The notes under the pieces were generated by a model. That model saw nothing but the letters and a program-made list of their open reading frames with translations. It was not told the DNA's origin and made no database searches. Shown in pieces: positions 17,491-25,313 of a stretch of DNA of 64,000 nt. The stretch covers positions 4,154,001 to 4,218,000 of the forward strand of contig NZ_CP074570.1 in the NCBI RefSeq assembly GCF_019900845.1, in the 5' to 3' direction. The translations under genes were made by a program, and so were the position numbers. The DNA comes from Paraneptunicella aestuarii. Its GTDB lineage: Bacteria > Pseudomonadota > Gammaproteobacteria > Enterobacterales > Alteromonadaceae. Numbering within the stretch: position 1 is the stretch's first letter; each line of letters begins with the position of its first letter.

Positions 17491-17895
17491 ATGAAAATTA
17501 AAAACTTAACGAATCCAGGAAAAGCACCAGTAGATGGAGACCGTATTCTGAAAACGTTTCCAAATGGGGCGACAGAAGAAGTGAGCTATTATCTTCCTCC
17601 TGAAGAAGTAGTAGAAAACAATATCAAGATTTCCACAGTAGTCTGGTTACGTGAGCACCTTGCCGGCTTAGAAAGCAAAATTCGACTATATACTAAAAGC
17701 TCAGAGCAATACTCAGCTGACGTTTCGGTGTTTATGGACATGATTAGCGACCGTTCCGGAAGCGCCTTGATCGTATCTGACGAAGACTATGCTGCGGGTA
17801 TTTCAACTCTGTTTAAAGCGGGCTTGATTGATACATCCAAAGCAACCGAGTTACTAACACTTGGCAAGCATGACCCAGATATGTATCTGGTTTAA
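17491..17895 (+). CDS. Putative fibre assembly protein (Tfa-like position)
   Basis: This 134-residue protein begins MKIKNLTNPGKAPVDGDRIL and has a strong GGAG ribosome-binding site five bases after the previous stop. By position it matches tail-fibre assembly chaperones, though the usual Tfa sequence signature is not obvious. The C-terminal half (SDEDYAAGISTLFKAGLIDTSKATELL) is helical. Only cassette 2 has such a gene. Alternatively it is an immunity-like or minor fibre subunit. Confidence 0.55.
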   Translation: MKIKNLTNPGKAPVDGDRILKTFPNGATEEVSYYLPPEEVVENNIKISTVVWLREHLAGLESKIRLYTKSSEQYSADVSVFMDMISDRSGSALIVSDEDYAAGISTLFKAGLIDTSKATELLTLGKHDPDMYLV

Positions 17896-18013
17896 AAGTA
17901 GAAGATAATTCCAGGTTGAATAAGTCACTAATCTAAAAATCAGGTTAATGATGTAATCACCCTACACACATTAATTATTCCGGCATTTTTTAATAACAAA
18001 TCACGTATCACAA

Positions 18014-18030
18014 AGTGAAACCTTTCACCT
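18014..18030 (+). promoter_or_regulatory. Candidate Mor box E (sheath-tube-tail operon)
   Basis: AGTGAAACCTTTCACCT fits the 17-bp consensus exactly and contains a near-perfect GTGAAA/TTTCAC palindrome. CATTCT at 18053-18058 is spaced as a -10. It lies 72 bp before the sheath start. Confidence 0.68.
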
Positions 18031-18102
18031 CATAACCCGCTTCCACGTCCGGCATTCTACACACTCCTAACAATTCTTAGTCCCAACAAAAGAGGAAATT
18101 AT

Positions 18103-19263
18103 ATGCCTGAACAATTTCTACACGGAGTAGAGGTCGTTGAACTAAATGGTGGTTCTCGACCCATTCGCACCGTAAAAAGTTCTGTCATCGGTATTGTCGG
18201 TACAGCCCCTACAGCTGATGCTGCCAAGTTCCCTGTTAACACTCCTGTATTAGTAGCTGGAAGTCGCACAGAAGCGGCAGCTCTGGGTACAACGGGTTCA
18301 TTGCCTTCAGCAATTGATGGCATCTTCGATCAAGCGGGTGCAATGGTCGTTGTAGTACGTATTGCAGATGATGCGTTACCTGCCAACGAAACAGCCAATG
18401 TTATTGGTGGTGTTGATGGTACATCGGGTCAGTATCAAGGTGTTCATGCGTTTTTGGCTGCAGAATCCATGCTGGGTGTTGCTCCGAAAATTCTTATCGC
18501 ACCAGGCTTTACTGACCAACAAGCTGTTGTCACAGAAATGTTGACTATTGCAGACCGTTTGCGTGCAGTGATTATTGCCGATGGCCCAAGCACGAACGAT
18601 GCTGACGCAGTTACTTATCGCGCTAACTTTGCCAACAGTCGTGTGTATCTGGTTGACCCAGCAGCTCGCGTGTTCGACACCACAACGTCTACCGAAGTCG
18701 TTCAACCTATGAGCTCTCGTGTTGCTGGCCTGGTTGCCCGCACTGATAACGAAAAAGGTTTCTGGTGGTCACCTTCCAATCAGGAAATCTACGGCATCGT
18801 AGGTACTGAACGTGCTGTTGATTTTACTTTGGGTGACAGCAACGCACGTGCTAACCACTTGAACGAAAATGACATCGCAACCGTTATTCAAAAAACCGGG
18901 TTTCGCCTATGGGGTAACCGTACTTGCTCAAGCGATCCTAAATGGGCGTTTTTGTCAGTGCGTCGTACCGCCGACATGATCAACGAAAGCTTGTTGCGCG
19001 CTCACTTGTGGGCTGTTGACCGCAACATCACCAAAACTTACATCGAAGATGTGATTGAAGGTGTTAATGCTTACCTGCGTAGCCTTCAAGCGCAAGGGGC
19101 GATTTTGGGTGGCAAATGCTGGGCAGACCCAGACCTGAACACGCCAGCCAACATTGCTCAAGGCAAAGTGTTCTTCGATTTCGACTTCACTCCGCCTTAT
19201 CCGGCAGAGCATGTCACTTTCCGCTCCAGCCTTGTAAACGACTATCTTGAGGAGATTGTTTAA
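18103..19263 (+). CDS. Contractile tail sheath protein (gpFI)
   Basis: This 386-residue protein matches P2 gpFI sheath, a usual length for the family. Family features include the N-terminal HGVEVVELNGGSRPIRTVKSSVIGIVGTAP and ILIAPGFTDQQAV (~130). The C-terminal domain has FLSVRRTADMINESLLRAHLW and FDFDFTPPYPAEHVTFR, which form the inner contact to the tube. AGAGGAAA precedes the ATG. It overlaps the tube gene by TAATG. Contraction of this sheath drives the spike through the target envelope. Confidence 0.95.
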   Translation: MPEQFLHGVEVVELNGGSRPIRTVKSSVIGIVGTAPTADAAKFPVNTPVLVAGSRTEAAALGTTGSLPSAIDGIFDQAGAMVVVVRIADDALPANETANVIGGVDGTSGQYQGVHAFLAAESMLGVAPKILIAPGFTDQQAVVTEMLTIADRLRAVIIADGPSTNDADAVTYRANFANSRVYLVDPAARVFDTTTSTEVVQPMSSRVAGLVARTDNEKGFWWSPSNQEIYGIVGTERAVDFTLGDSNARANHLNENDIATVIQKTGFRLWGNRTCSSDPKWAFLSVRRTADMINESLLRAHLWAVDRNITKTYIEDVIEGVNAYLRSLQAQGAILGGKCWADPDLNTPANIAQGKVFFDFDFTPPYPAEHVTFRSSLVNDYLEEIV

Positions 19264-19775
19264 TGTTTAGAGATACATTGAGAAGTATGAACCTGTACGT
19301 AAACGGTAAAGGCTACGCAGGTGTAATTGACGAGTTGGTATTGCCAAAACTGACTCTTAAAACCGAAGAATATCGCGCCGGTGGCATGGATATGCCAATT
19401 GAGCTGGATATGGGTATGGAAAAGCTGGAAACCTCATTCACTTTGTCAAAATTCGACAAAAGCTTATTGAGCTCATACGGCTTGATGCAAGGAAACCGTG
19501 AATTGTTACCTTTGACCATCCGCGGTTCTGTTTTCTCTGAAGAAGATGGTTCTGAAATTCCAGTCATTATCTCCATGAACGGCATGGTTAAGGAATTGGA
19601 TTTCGGCACCTGGAAATCAGGCGAAAACGCCACTTTGAAGGCCACAGTGTCTTTGCGCTACTACAAGCTACAACGCGACGGTGAAGAGATTCACGAAATT
19701 GACGTAGCCAACATGGTTCGCAAGATCAATGGTGTCGATCAGTTAGAGCAGACACGTAAAAACATCGGTTTATAA
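19263..19775 (+). CDS. Tail tube protein (gpFII)
   Basis: This 170-residue protein matches P2 gpFII, which is of equal size. Motifs are RSMNLYVNGKGYAG, LPKLTLKTEEYRAGGMDMPIE and SLRYYKLQRDGEEIHEID. It polymerises into the rigid inner tube. The start codon shares its A with the sheath stop. Confidence 0.95.
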   Translation: MFRDTLRSMNLYVNGKGYAGVIDELVLPKLTLKTEEYRAGGMDMPIELDMGMEKLETSFTLSKFDKSLLSSYGLMQGNRELLPLTIRGSVFSEEDGSEIPVIISMNGMVKELDFGTWKSGENATLKATVSLRYYKLQRDGEEIHEIDVANMVRKINGVDQLEQTRKNIGL

Positions 19776-19811
19776 GTCCAGAATTAATCCCTAAGGCTTA
19801 AAACCCCTTGT

Positions 19812-19867
19812 AAGTTAGAGGCTTGCTTTCCGTTTGAATTAACAACGAATGGAACGGCCTCTGACTT
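19812..19867 (+). other. Long-range stem-loop between tube and chaperone genes
   Basis: AAGTTAGAGGC (19812-19822) pairs with GCCTCTGACTT (19857-19867), one mismatch, with a possible inner CCGTT/AACGG helix. There is no U-tract. It could protect the abundant sheath-tube mRNA or attenuate the low-copy genes downstream. Confidence 0.5.
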
Positions 19868-19940
19868 CACAAAGCAACAACATTAACTAATCGGCTGAAA
19901 TATCCAGCCAAACCAACATCCAATAGAAAAAGGAAATGAA

Positions 19941-20189
19941 ATGTCTAACTCAATTCAACTGAAATTCCCGGTTCAAGCAGAAGGCAGAACCATTGAAAGC
20001 ATCGAAATTCGCCGTCCTAAAGCACGCGATTTAAGAAAAATGGAAACCGCAAAAGGCGGTGACATTGCCAAATCAATTGACTTGATTGCCAACCTGGCTG
20101 AACTACCACCTTCGGCAATTGAAGACCTGGATGCAGCAGACTTTCAAGAGTTAAGCACCATGGTGGCTGGTTTTTTAGATCCGAAATAG
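19941..20189 (+). CDS. Tail assembly chaperone E (short form)
   Basis: This 82-residue protein matches P2 gpE-type chaperones (IEIRRPKARDLRKMETAKGGD, IANLAELPPSAIEDLDAADF). In these phages E and its frameshifted extension coat the tape measure before tube assembly. The ATG follows AAGGAA. The last sense codons contain the slippery heptamer described in the next entry. Confidence 0.88.
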   Translation: MSNSIQLKFPVQAEGRTIESIEIRRPKARDLRKMETAKGGDIAKSIDLIANLAELPPSAIEDLDAADFQELSTMVAGFLDPK

Positions 20190-20335
20190 TTCCCTCTGAT
20201 ATCTACGCGGTATTAGCTGATTTGGCGGTGGTATTTCATTGGCCACCGTCAGAACTTTGGGAACTGGATTTGGAAGACATTTCTCGTTGGCATCATTTAG
20301 CAAAATTAAGAGTAGGAGTAGCGCAACATGGCTGA
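19941..20335 (+). CDS. Tail assembly chaperone E+E' made by -1 ribosomal frameshift
   Basis: A canonical slippery heptamer T-TTT-TTA lies at 20171-20177, in the right phase (zero-frame codons TTT TTA). Slipping back one base continues AGA TCC GAA ATA GTT... without a stop for 52 sense codons to TGA 20333-20335. The fusion is about 131 residues. The added tail contains a DLAVVFHWPPSELW...MEL-type segment (here DLEDISRWHHLAKLR), the recognised P2 E' pattern. The extension ends 8 bases inside the tape measure start, as in P2-like tails. No start codon serves the extension on its own. Confidence 0.85.
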
Positions 20336-22376
20336 CCTAAGTGCATCAAAACTACTTGAAGCCCTTAATCGTATTAAGGCTCCCATTGAAGCAATTACTA
20401 AAGCTACCGCGGAGATGTCGGAAAGCTTTAGTCCGGCCAATAATCGGCTCGGTGAATTATCAAACGGTATGAACAATGCCGAAAGTTCAACACTGAGTCT
20501 TAGCCAAAAAATAGCAAAAATTGGGGTTCAAGCAGCGATAGATTACACAAATAAGTTTCTTGACGCTGAAGACAGCACCAAGAAATTCATGACTTCTCTG
20601 GAAGCCATTGAAGGTAGTTCAAAAAAAGCAAAAGAAGCCGCCGAATGGCTTACAAAATTTAGCCTTAAAACCCCGTTTGACGTAGGTAAAATTAATCAAA
20701 CCTATCTCGACCTCAGAAACAAAGGCATTCAACCAACCCAGGAAATGATGAAAGCCCTGGGAGAAGTAAGCAGTGCCACAGGAAAAGAGCTATCTGCGGT
20801 TGGTGACATTTACGCCAAAGCCAGCGCAGGCGACGAACAAGCGCTTGACGATTTGGATGTGAAAACAACAACCAAGGGCGAACAAATCACCTACGAATAC
20901 ACCACCAAGAATAACGAAGTCAAAACGATAACGGTAGACAAGAACAACACGCAAGAAATGCAACAGGCATTATCGCAAATATTTGACGATAAATATGCTG
21001 GCAGCATGGACAAAATGGCAAGCACTTGGACTGGCAGAATGACTCAAATCATGAACCACTGGAGCAAATTCAAGTCCACGTTAACTGATGCGGGTATCAC
21101 TGATTTTCTGAAATCCAAACTGAAAGATGAGATGACCAAAATTAGTGATATGGCAGCCAAAGGCGAGTTAAAAAAATACGCACAGGATATGATAAAGCTT
21201 GGTCAGGACGCACAAACCACAGCTAAAGACAAAATTGGCTTACTGAGCAGAAAAATGCGTGCCTACAACAGGTTAATGCGCATGTCTACAAGACGTGCAA
21301 TGCCAAATTTCAGAAAAGCCATGGTAGGTGCAGCAATGAATATGGAGCTACTTGCTGTAAGCGCATCATCTTCAGGCGGTATCGTCTCCAGAGTTTTGGG
21401 AACGATGGTATCAGGTTTGAGAGCTGTCGCGATTGCTATGGCGGCAAACCCGGTTGGCGCAGTTGTAGCAGCTATTGTCATCGCAATCGCCCTGGCAGCA
21501 GCCTTAATTTACAAATTTTGGGATCCAATCAAAGCCTTTATTGGCGGAGTAGTAGAAGGTTTGAGCGCGGCTGCGCAACCCATATTAGACGCTTTCCCTC
21601 CTTTACAGCCGATTTTCAGCGCTGTTGGCAACATGATTGGAACCGTTGTCGATGCCATTGGCAGTTTATTTGAACCCGTTCAATCAACCAGTGCAGACTT
21701 AGAGAGTGCAGGAAACGCAGGGAAAAAATTCGGTGAATTATTAGCATTTGGAATCAATCTACTTGTCACTCCAATCACCTGGTTGGTTGACAGTATTTTG
21801 TGGATAGCAGACACATTGGGATCTGTCGGCGGATTCATTGGCAACTTATGGAACAAGTTCTTTGGGGATGAAGAAAAAGAAATATCAATAACCAAGAAAA
21901 TTAACCTAAAGACTAACGAAAGCAAGGTCGTTGCTGAAAAGGCAATGAAAGCAGGGAACATTGTTCAGCAACCAAAGAAAAATGAAAAAGCCCAAACAGC
22001 TAACCAGAAAATCACACAGGAAACTGAAAAAGCGGGTGACATCACTAAAAAAGTCAAACAATCAGGCGAAATCATTCCATTCCCACAACAAAAACAAGAA
22101 TCCAGTGCATCTTACTCTAAAGAGCCCAGTTCACCTGACTCTGCTGAACAATACACATCAACACAAGCCCAAGTGAATTATGAGCCTGTCAGGTTAAATG
22201 CCTCATCACCAGCTCAAACCACAATAAGTAACCATTTTACCATTAATGCCGCTCCAGGAATGAGTGAAATGGAAGTGGCTCATCTGGTTGAAAAGGAGTT
22301 AAACAAAAATGCAAAAGCAGCTCAAACTCAGCAACGAGCAGCGCTTTATGATTATCAGGAGTACGCAATCGCATGA
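20328..22376 (+). CDS. Tail tape measure protein (gpT)
   Basis: At 682 residues this is the longest gene of the locus. The N-terminal part is helical (ALNRIKAPIEAITKATAEM). A conserved TMP region with GSSKKAKEAAEWLTKFSLKTPFDVGK and SAVGDIYAKASAGDEQ lies near 95-185. Hydrophobic segments at ~370-400 (AANPVGAVVAAIVIAIALAA) and ~470-500 may insert into the target membrane. A low-complexity KK/EK-rich stretch (~520-620) follows. Tape length sets tail length. Using the established ~1.5 A per residue, the tail would be near 100 nm. Overlaps: E' upstream and gpU downstream (ATGATGATG around 22373). Confidence 0.92.
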   Translation: MADLSASKLLEALNRIKAPIEAITKATAEMSESFSPANNRLGELSNGMNNAESSTLSLSQKIAKIGVQAAIDYTNKFLDAEDSTKKFMTSLEAIEGSSKKAKEAAEWLTKFSLKTPFDVGKINQTYLDLRNKGIQPTQEMMKALGEVSSATGKELSAVGDIYAKASAGDEQALDDLDVKTTTKGEQITYEYTTKNNEVKTITVDKNNTQEMQQALSQIFDDKYAGSMDKMASTWTGRMTQIMNHWSKFKSTLTDAGITDFLKSKLKDEMTKISDMAAKGELKKYAQDMIKLGQDAQTTAKDKIGLLSRKMRAYNRLMRMSTRRAMPNFRKAMVGAAMNMELLAVSASSSGGIVSRVLGTMVSGLRAVAIAMAANPVGAVVAAIVIAIALAAALIYKFWDPIKAFIGGVVEGLSAAAQPILDAFPPLQPIFSAVGNMIGTVVDAIGSLFEPVQSTSADLESAGNAGKKFGELLAFGINLLVTPITWLVDSILWIADTLGSVGGFIGNLWNKFFGDEEKEISITKKINLKTNESKVVAEKAMKAGNIVQQPKKNEKAQTANQKITQETEKAGDITKKVKQSGEIIPFPQQKQESSASYSKEPSSPDSAEQYTSTQAQVNYEPVRLNASSPAQTTISNHFTINAAPGMSEMEVAHLVEKELNKNAKAAQTQQRAALYDYQEYAIA

Positions 22377-22819
22377 TGATGTTATTAGGACAATACCACT
22401 TTAGCGTCGACACGGCAGCTTACCAATCCAAGAGCCGAACCACATCTTATAGATGGGGAAAGCAGGAGCGACTTGCTGTAGACCCTGGTCTACAATTTGT
22501 TGGCCCCGGTGACGACTCTATCAGTATCGAAGGCGTTGTATATCCTCACTACAAAGGCGGTTTAGCTCAGCTAGAGCGCATGCGTGAAGAAGCAGGAAAA
22601 GGTCGCTCTTTGCTACTCATTGAAGGCACAGGCACCATTTTAGGACGTTGGGTCATTGAGAGTATTAGTGAGAATCAAACGGAATTTACCAAGTTTGGTA
22701 CGCCCAAACGAGTAAACTTTACTATGTCACTAAGTAAAGCTCTCAACACCAGAAATACCATATTGAACCTGCTTGACCGGCTTAATGCATCTCGACAAAA
22801 TCGAGGAGGATTCATATGA
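22373..22819 (+). CDS. Tail protein U (tail terminator/completion)
   Basis: This 148-residue protein matches the phage_GPU family. MLLGQYHFSVDTAAYQS at the start, WGKQERLAV, GPGDDSISIEGVVYPHYKGG and the GRWVIESISE segment are family-typical. It overlaps the tape measure by four bases and gpX by four. It probably caps the tail tube. Confidence 0.92.
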   Translation: MMMLLGQYHFSVDTAAYQSKSRTTSYRWGKQERLAVDPGLQFVGPGDDSISIEGVVYPHYKGGLAQLERMREEAGKGRSLLLIEGTGTILGRWVIESISENQTEFTKFGTPKRVNFTMSLSKALNTRNTILNLLDRLNASRQNRGGFI

Positions 22820-23019
22820 GATATCGTACTATTCAAGGGCAAACAGTGGATGAAATTGCATGGCGATATTATGGCTATACGCAAGGTTCTACCGAAGCTA
22901 TTTTGAACGCAAACTGTGGCCTGGCTGATTACGGAGTGCGATTACCGGGAGGGTTAGTTATCGACCTACCGGAATTTGAACCACCGCAACAGGCGCAAGG
23001 GGTTAGATTATGGGATTAA
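22816..23019 (+). CDS. Tail protein X (LysM-like)
   Basis: This 67-residue protein is typical phage_tail_X: TIQGQTVDEIAWRYYG at the start, an ILNANCGLADYG middle and LPGGLVIDLPEF at the end, a LysM-like fold. It may help the tail baseplate hub bind peptidoglycan. It overlaps gpU and gpD. Confidence 0.93.
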   Translation: MRYRTIQGQTVDEIAWRYYGYTQGSTEAILNANCGLADYGVRLPGGLVIDLPEFEPPQQAQGVRLWD

Positions 23020-24023
23020 CACCTTCGTTCAAGATCTTAGCCGAATCGAATGATATCAGCGCAAAAATAAAACACCATCTGATAGGCATTACGGTCACAG
23101 ACAATGCCGACAACAAATCAGACACGGTAGAAATCACCCTTGACGATGAAAACAATCAATTCGCTCTCCCTGAACCTAAAGCCAAACTGGAAGTTTGGCT
23201 TGGTTACAAAGAAACCAAATTGCAAAAACTCGGTATTTTCACTGTTGACGAAATAGAGTTCTCAGGTTCGCCAAGCACCTTGGTTATCAGAGCCAAATCA
23301 GCGGATTTGAATGAAGGCTTAAAAGAACCTAAAACCAAAACCTGGCAAAAACCTGGAACCAATCCCGAGCGCATTAAACTAACGGAAATCGTTGAGGAAA
23401 TAGCTGAAAACAACAACGTTACAGCTAAAATTGGTGCGGATTTTAAAGATGTTGATTACGATGTGGTTAATCAGACCAACGAAAGTGATCTGAACTTACT
23501 CACTCGACTGGGAAGTAAACTGGGAGCGATAGCTAAACCGGCAGATAACAAAATATTGTTTATCACCAAAGGAGAAGCTAAAAGCGCAAGCGGAAAAACA
23601 CTTCCGCAAATATTTATTTCTCCTTCCGATGTCAGCAGTTGGAGCGTATCCATTGTAGAAAGAGGCAATTTCAATAGTGTAGTTGCCACATACTACGACA
23701 CTGCTCTAGCAAAAGAAGTTGAAGTACCCGCAGGCAAGGAAAAGCCTGTTTATAGCTTCAGCAAAAAATTTAAGGATGAAGCCGAAGCTAAACAGGCTGC
23801 AAATTCTCAGCTAAAAGCCTTTCAACGGGGTAAGAAAAAACTGTCCCTGCAATTGCCTGGGCATCCCTCTTTGATGGCGGAAGCAAAATTGACGTTATCT
23901 GGATTCAGAGATGGCGTAAATGGTGATTGGGTCGCAGAATCGGTTACCCATACTCTTGGAGAGCAAGGCTATACCGCCAGCATTCAGGCAACCATTAAAG
24001 ATCAGTTTGAGGAAGGAAATTAG
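23010..24023 (+). CDS. Baseplate hub protein D (late control gene D protein family)
   Basis: This 337-residue protein matches P2 gpD (phage_GPD), the T4 gp27/VgrG-like hub. Motifs are GITVTDNADNKSDTVEITLDDENN, LGYKETKLQKLGIFTVDEIEFSG and KAFQRGKKKLSLQLPGHPSLMAEAKLTL. It forms the hub beneath the tube that holds spike V. It is the last gene of the tail operon, and a hairpin overlaps its stop codon. Confidence 0.94.
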   Translation: MGLTPSFKILAESNDISAKIKHHLIGITVTDNADNKSDTVEITLDDENNQFALPEPKAKLEVWLGYKETKLQKLGIFTVDEIEFSGSPSTLVIRAKSADLNEGLKEPKTKTWQKPGTNPERIKLTEIVEEIAENNNVTAKIGADFKDVDYDVVNQTNESDLNLLTRLGSKLGAIAKPADNKILFITKGEAKSASGKTLPQIFISPSDVSSWSVSIVERGNFNSVVATYYDTALAKEVEVPAGKEKPVYSFSKKFKDEAEAKQAANSQLKAFQRGKKKLSLQLPGHPSLMAEAKLTLSGFRDGVNGDWVAESVTHTLGEQGYTASIQATIKDQFEEGN

Positions 24024-24044
24024 AGCGTGTTAAACACGCTCTAA
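24020..24044. terminator. Bidirectional hairpin between the tail operon and the membrane-protein gene
   Basis: TTAGAGCGTG / CACGCTCTAA form a 10-bp stem around a 5-base loop, starting within the gpD stop codon. T-tracts are poor on both sides, so efficiency is uncertain. It marks the end of the tailocin. Confidence 0.65.
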
Positions 24045-24046
24045 TC

Positions 24047-24691
24047 TCAAGAATTCATCAATCGTTTTTCGATCGGATAAACACCCGCAGGAAATAAAAG
24101 AATCAGGAATTCTAACCCAGTTACGGTCAACACCATGAAGACGTAATTGTCATAAATCAACCGACAGTTACTGGCTAACCAACAAGTAATACCGTCGACA
24201 AACTCAGAGGACAAAAATAACTTAAAAAATGAAGGAATATAAATATCATCAAGATTTCTTAACAAATGCTCAATAAGCATCAATACGCCAATTAGCAGAT
24301 GAAGCATTTGCATTAGCGCCAGCAACAAATCAGTGTTAGTTGTAAACCACTCATCCTCATCCATATGCCATCCCATGCTTTCATGTATACCTCTAGTAAT
24401 AGGCACTCTGAAATAAATCAAAATCATTACAAACAAATCAATGAGCACATACGAAAAATACAAACCATAGGCATTGAAATAAAGAAACAGATTCTCGTAC
24501 AAAACCAGCTCAAACAATTTTGTAAACATCAGTATTGTTGCAAGAGAGACAACATTGACATAACGAAAATTACTCACAATAACCAAACCACATGATGCAA
24601 TGTAAACAAGATCGACGAGTTGATGTTCACCCCGATAAGCAAATCCAAATGCTATTGATGCTATAACCACATATAGAAAATACTTAATCAT
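24047..24691 (-). CDS. Multi-span membrane protein of unknown family (cassette alpha)
   Basis: Start ATG 24691 lies inside GATGATTAA, overlapping the stop of the upstream HTH gene by 8 bases, so the two are translationally coupled. The 214 residues have about six hydrophobic segments, the first FLYVVIASIAFGFAY. It is unrecognised. It resembles the membrane protein at 26083-26796: both carry a Gln-Leu..Asp..Tyr-Ile motif after the first helix (HQLVDLVYI here) and a later LMLIEHLLR / MVLEYMVRH-type helix. The DNA is AT-rich. An acidic loop MDEDEWFTTN lies between helices. I infer an inner-membrane effector or sensor controlled by the HTH protein. Confidence 0.7.
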   Translation of the reverse strand: MIKYFLYVVIASIAFGFAYRGEHQLVDLVYIASCGLVIVSNFRYVNVVSLATILMFTKLFELVLYENLFLYFNAYGLYFSYVLIDLFVMILIYFRVPITRGIHESMGWHMDEDEWFTTNTDLLLALMQMLHLLIGVLMLIEHLLRNLDDIYIPSFFKLFLSSEFVDGITCWLASNCRLIYDNYVFMVLTVTGLEFLILLFPAGVYPIEKRLMNS

Positions 24692-24953
24692 CTTTCCTGA
24701 CCGAAAGCAGATCGATGACTTTCTCTTCATCACGTCTTTGTTCTACCGCCATAAGATACTTACCAACACTTATCTTGCAGTAGAAACATATCTTGGCGAA
24801 TTGAATAATACTTGGGCAGCCAACATCATTTTCCCAATTAACAATGGTTTTACGACTAACCCCAACAAAATCAGCCAATTTTTGTGCAGAAACTTTTGGA
24901 GGGCCATTTCGGATACGACGAATGTCAATTCCTTTTATTTTTATCAGATTCAT
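24684..24953 (-). CDS. Small XRE-type helix-turn-helix regulator (cassette alpha)
   Basis: ATG 24953 is preceded by GGTGA and gives 89 residues. The HTH is VSAQKLADFVGVSRKTIVNWEN near residues 20-40. It is followed by a hydrophobic, Cys-containing segment (IIQFAKICFYCKISVGKYL) and a charged tail. Small size and tight coupling to a membrane-protein gene make it a local regulator. Palindromic TTACTCAGTAA sequences lie upstream at 25017-25058. Confidence 0.75.
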   Translation of the reverse strand: MNLIKIKGIDIRRIRNGPPKVSAQKLADFVGVSRKTIVNWENDVGCPSIIQFAKICFYCKISVGKYLMAVEQRRDEEKVIDLLSVRKDD

Positions 24954-25016
24954 ATTCACCATCCTATGTAAAAGAGTCAAGGAGACTGTCCAGATAAAAA
25001 AATATTGTAAAGTTAA

Positions 25017-25058
25017 TTACTCACTGAGAGCATTTTTGTAAATATTTTTACTCAGTAA
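25017..25058. promoter_or_regulatory. Paired palindromes between divergent HTH and small-protein genes
   Basis: TTACTCACTGAG (25017-25028) and the near-perfect palindrome TTACTCAGTAA (25048-25058) share the TTACTCA core and are three helical turns apart. On the minus strand TTTACA-N17-TAATTA spans them as a possible promoter. They are plausible binding sites of the HTH protein. Confidence 0.5.
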
Positions 25059-25106
25059 CTTTAGTATTATGAAAATCAATATGTTACACGGACTAAGAAG
25101 TTACTT

Positions 25107-25313
25107 ATGGATATCATTGAACTCATTGAAAATATGCAAAAAACATTAAGCCAGACTGAAGCTGTCTTAATCGCGACCTCAGCAAATGACCAGTTTACCT
25201 CGTTAAATGAGGACACTTTGTCAAATCTTCTATGGCTTATCGGCGATAATCTTCGAAATGTAAAAAAAGATATGAATGCTCTACTTGAGGGTATAGAACA
25301 TATAAATGCATAG
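25107..25313 (+). CDS. Small acidic protein of unknown function
   Basis: This 68-residue protein is predicted to be all-helical and soluble: MDIIELIENMQKTLSQTEAV at the start, an acidic middle, NVKKDMNALLEGIEHINA at the end. I do not recognise it. It is divergent from the HTH gene of cassette alpha and shares its control region. Codon use and length make a real gene plausible but not certain. Confidence 0.55.
   Translation: MDIIELIENMQKTLSQTEAVLIATSANDQFTSLNEDTLSNLLWLIGDNLRNVKKDMNALLEGIEHINA

Noticed and set aside
24020..24044. Hairpin as a phage attachment site
   Set aside because: No second direct-repeat copy was seen at the other end of the locus and there is no integrase; a transcription hairpin is simpler.
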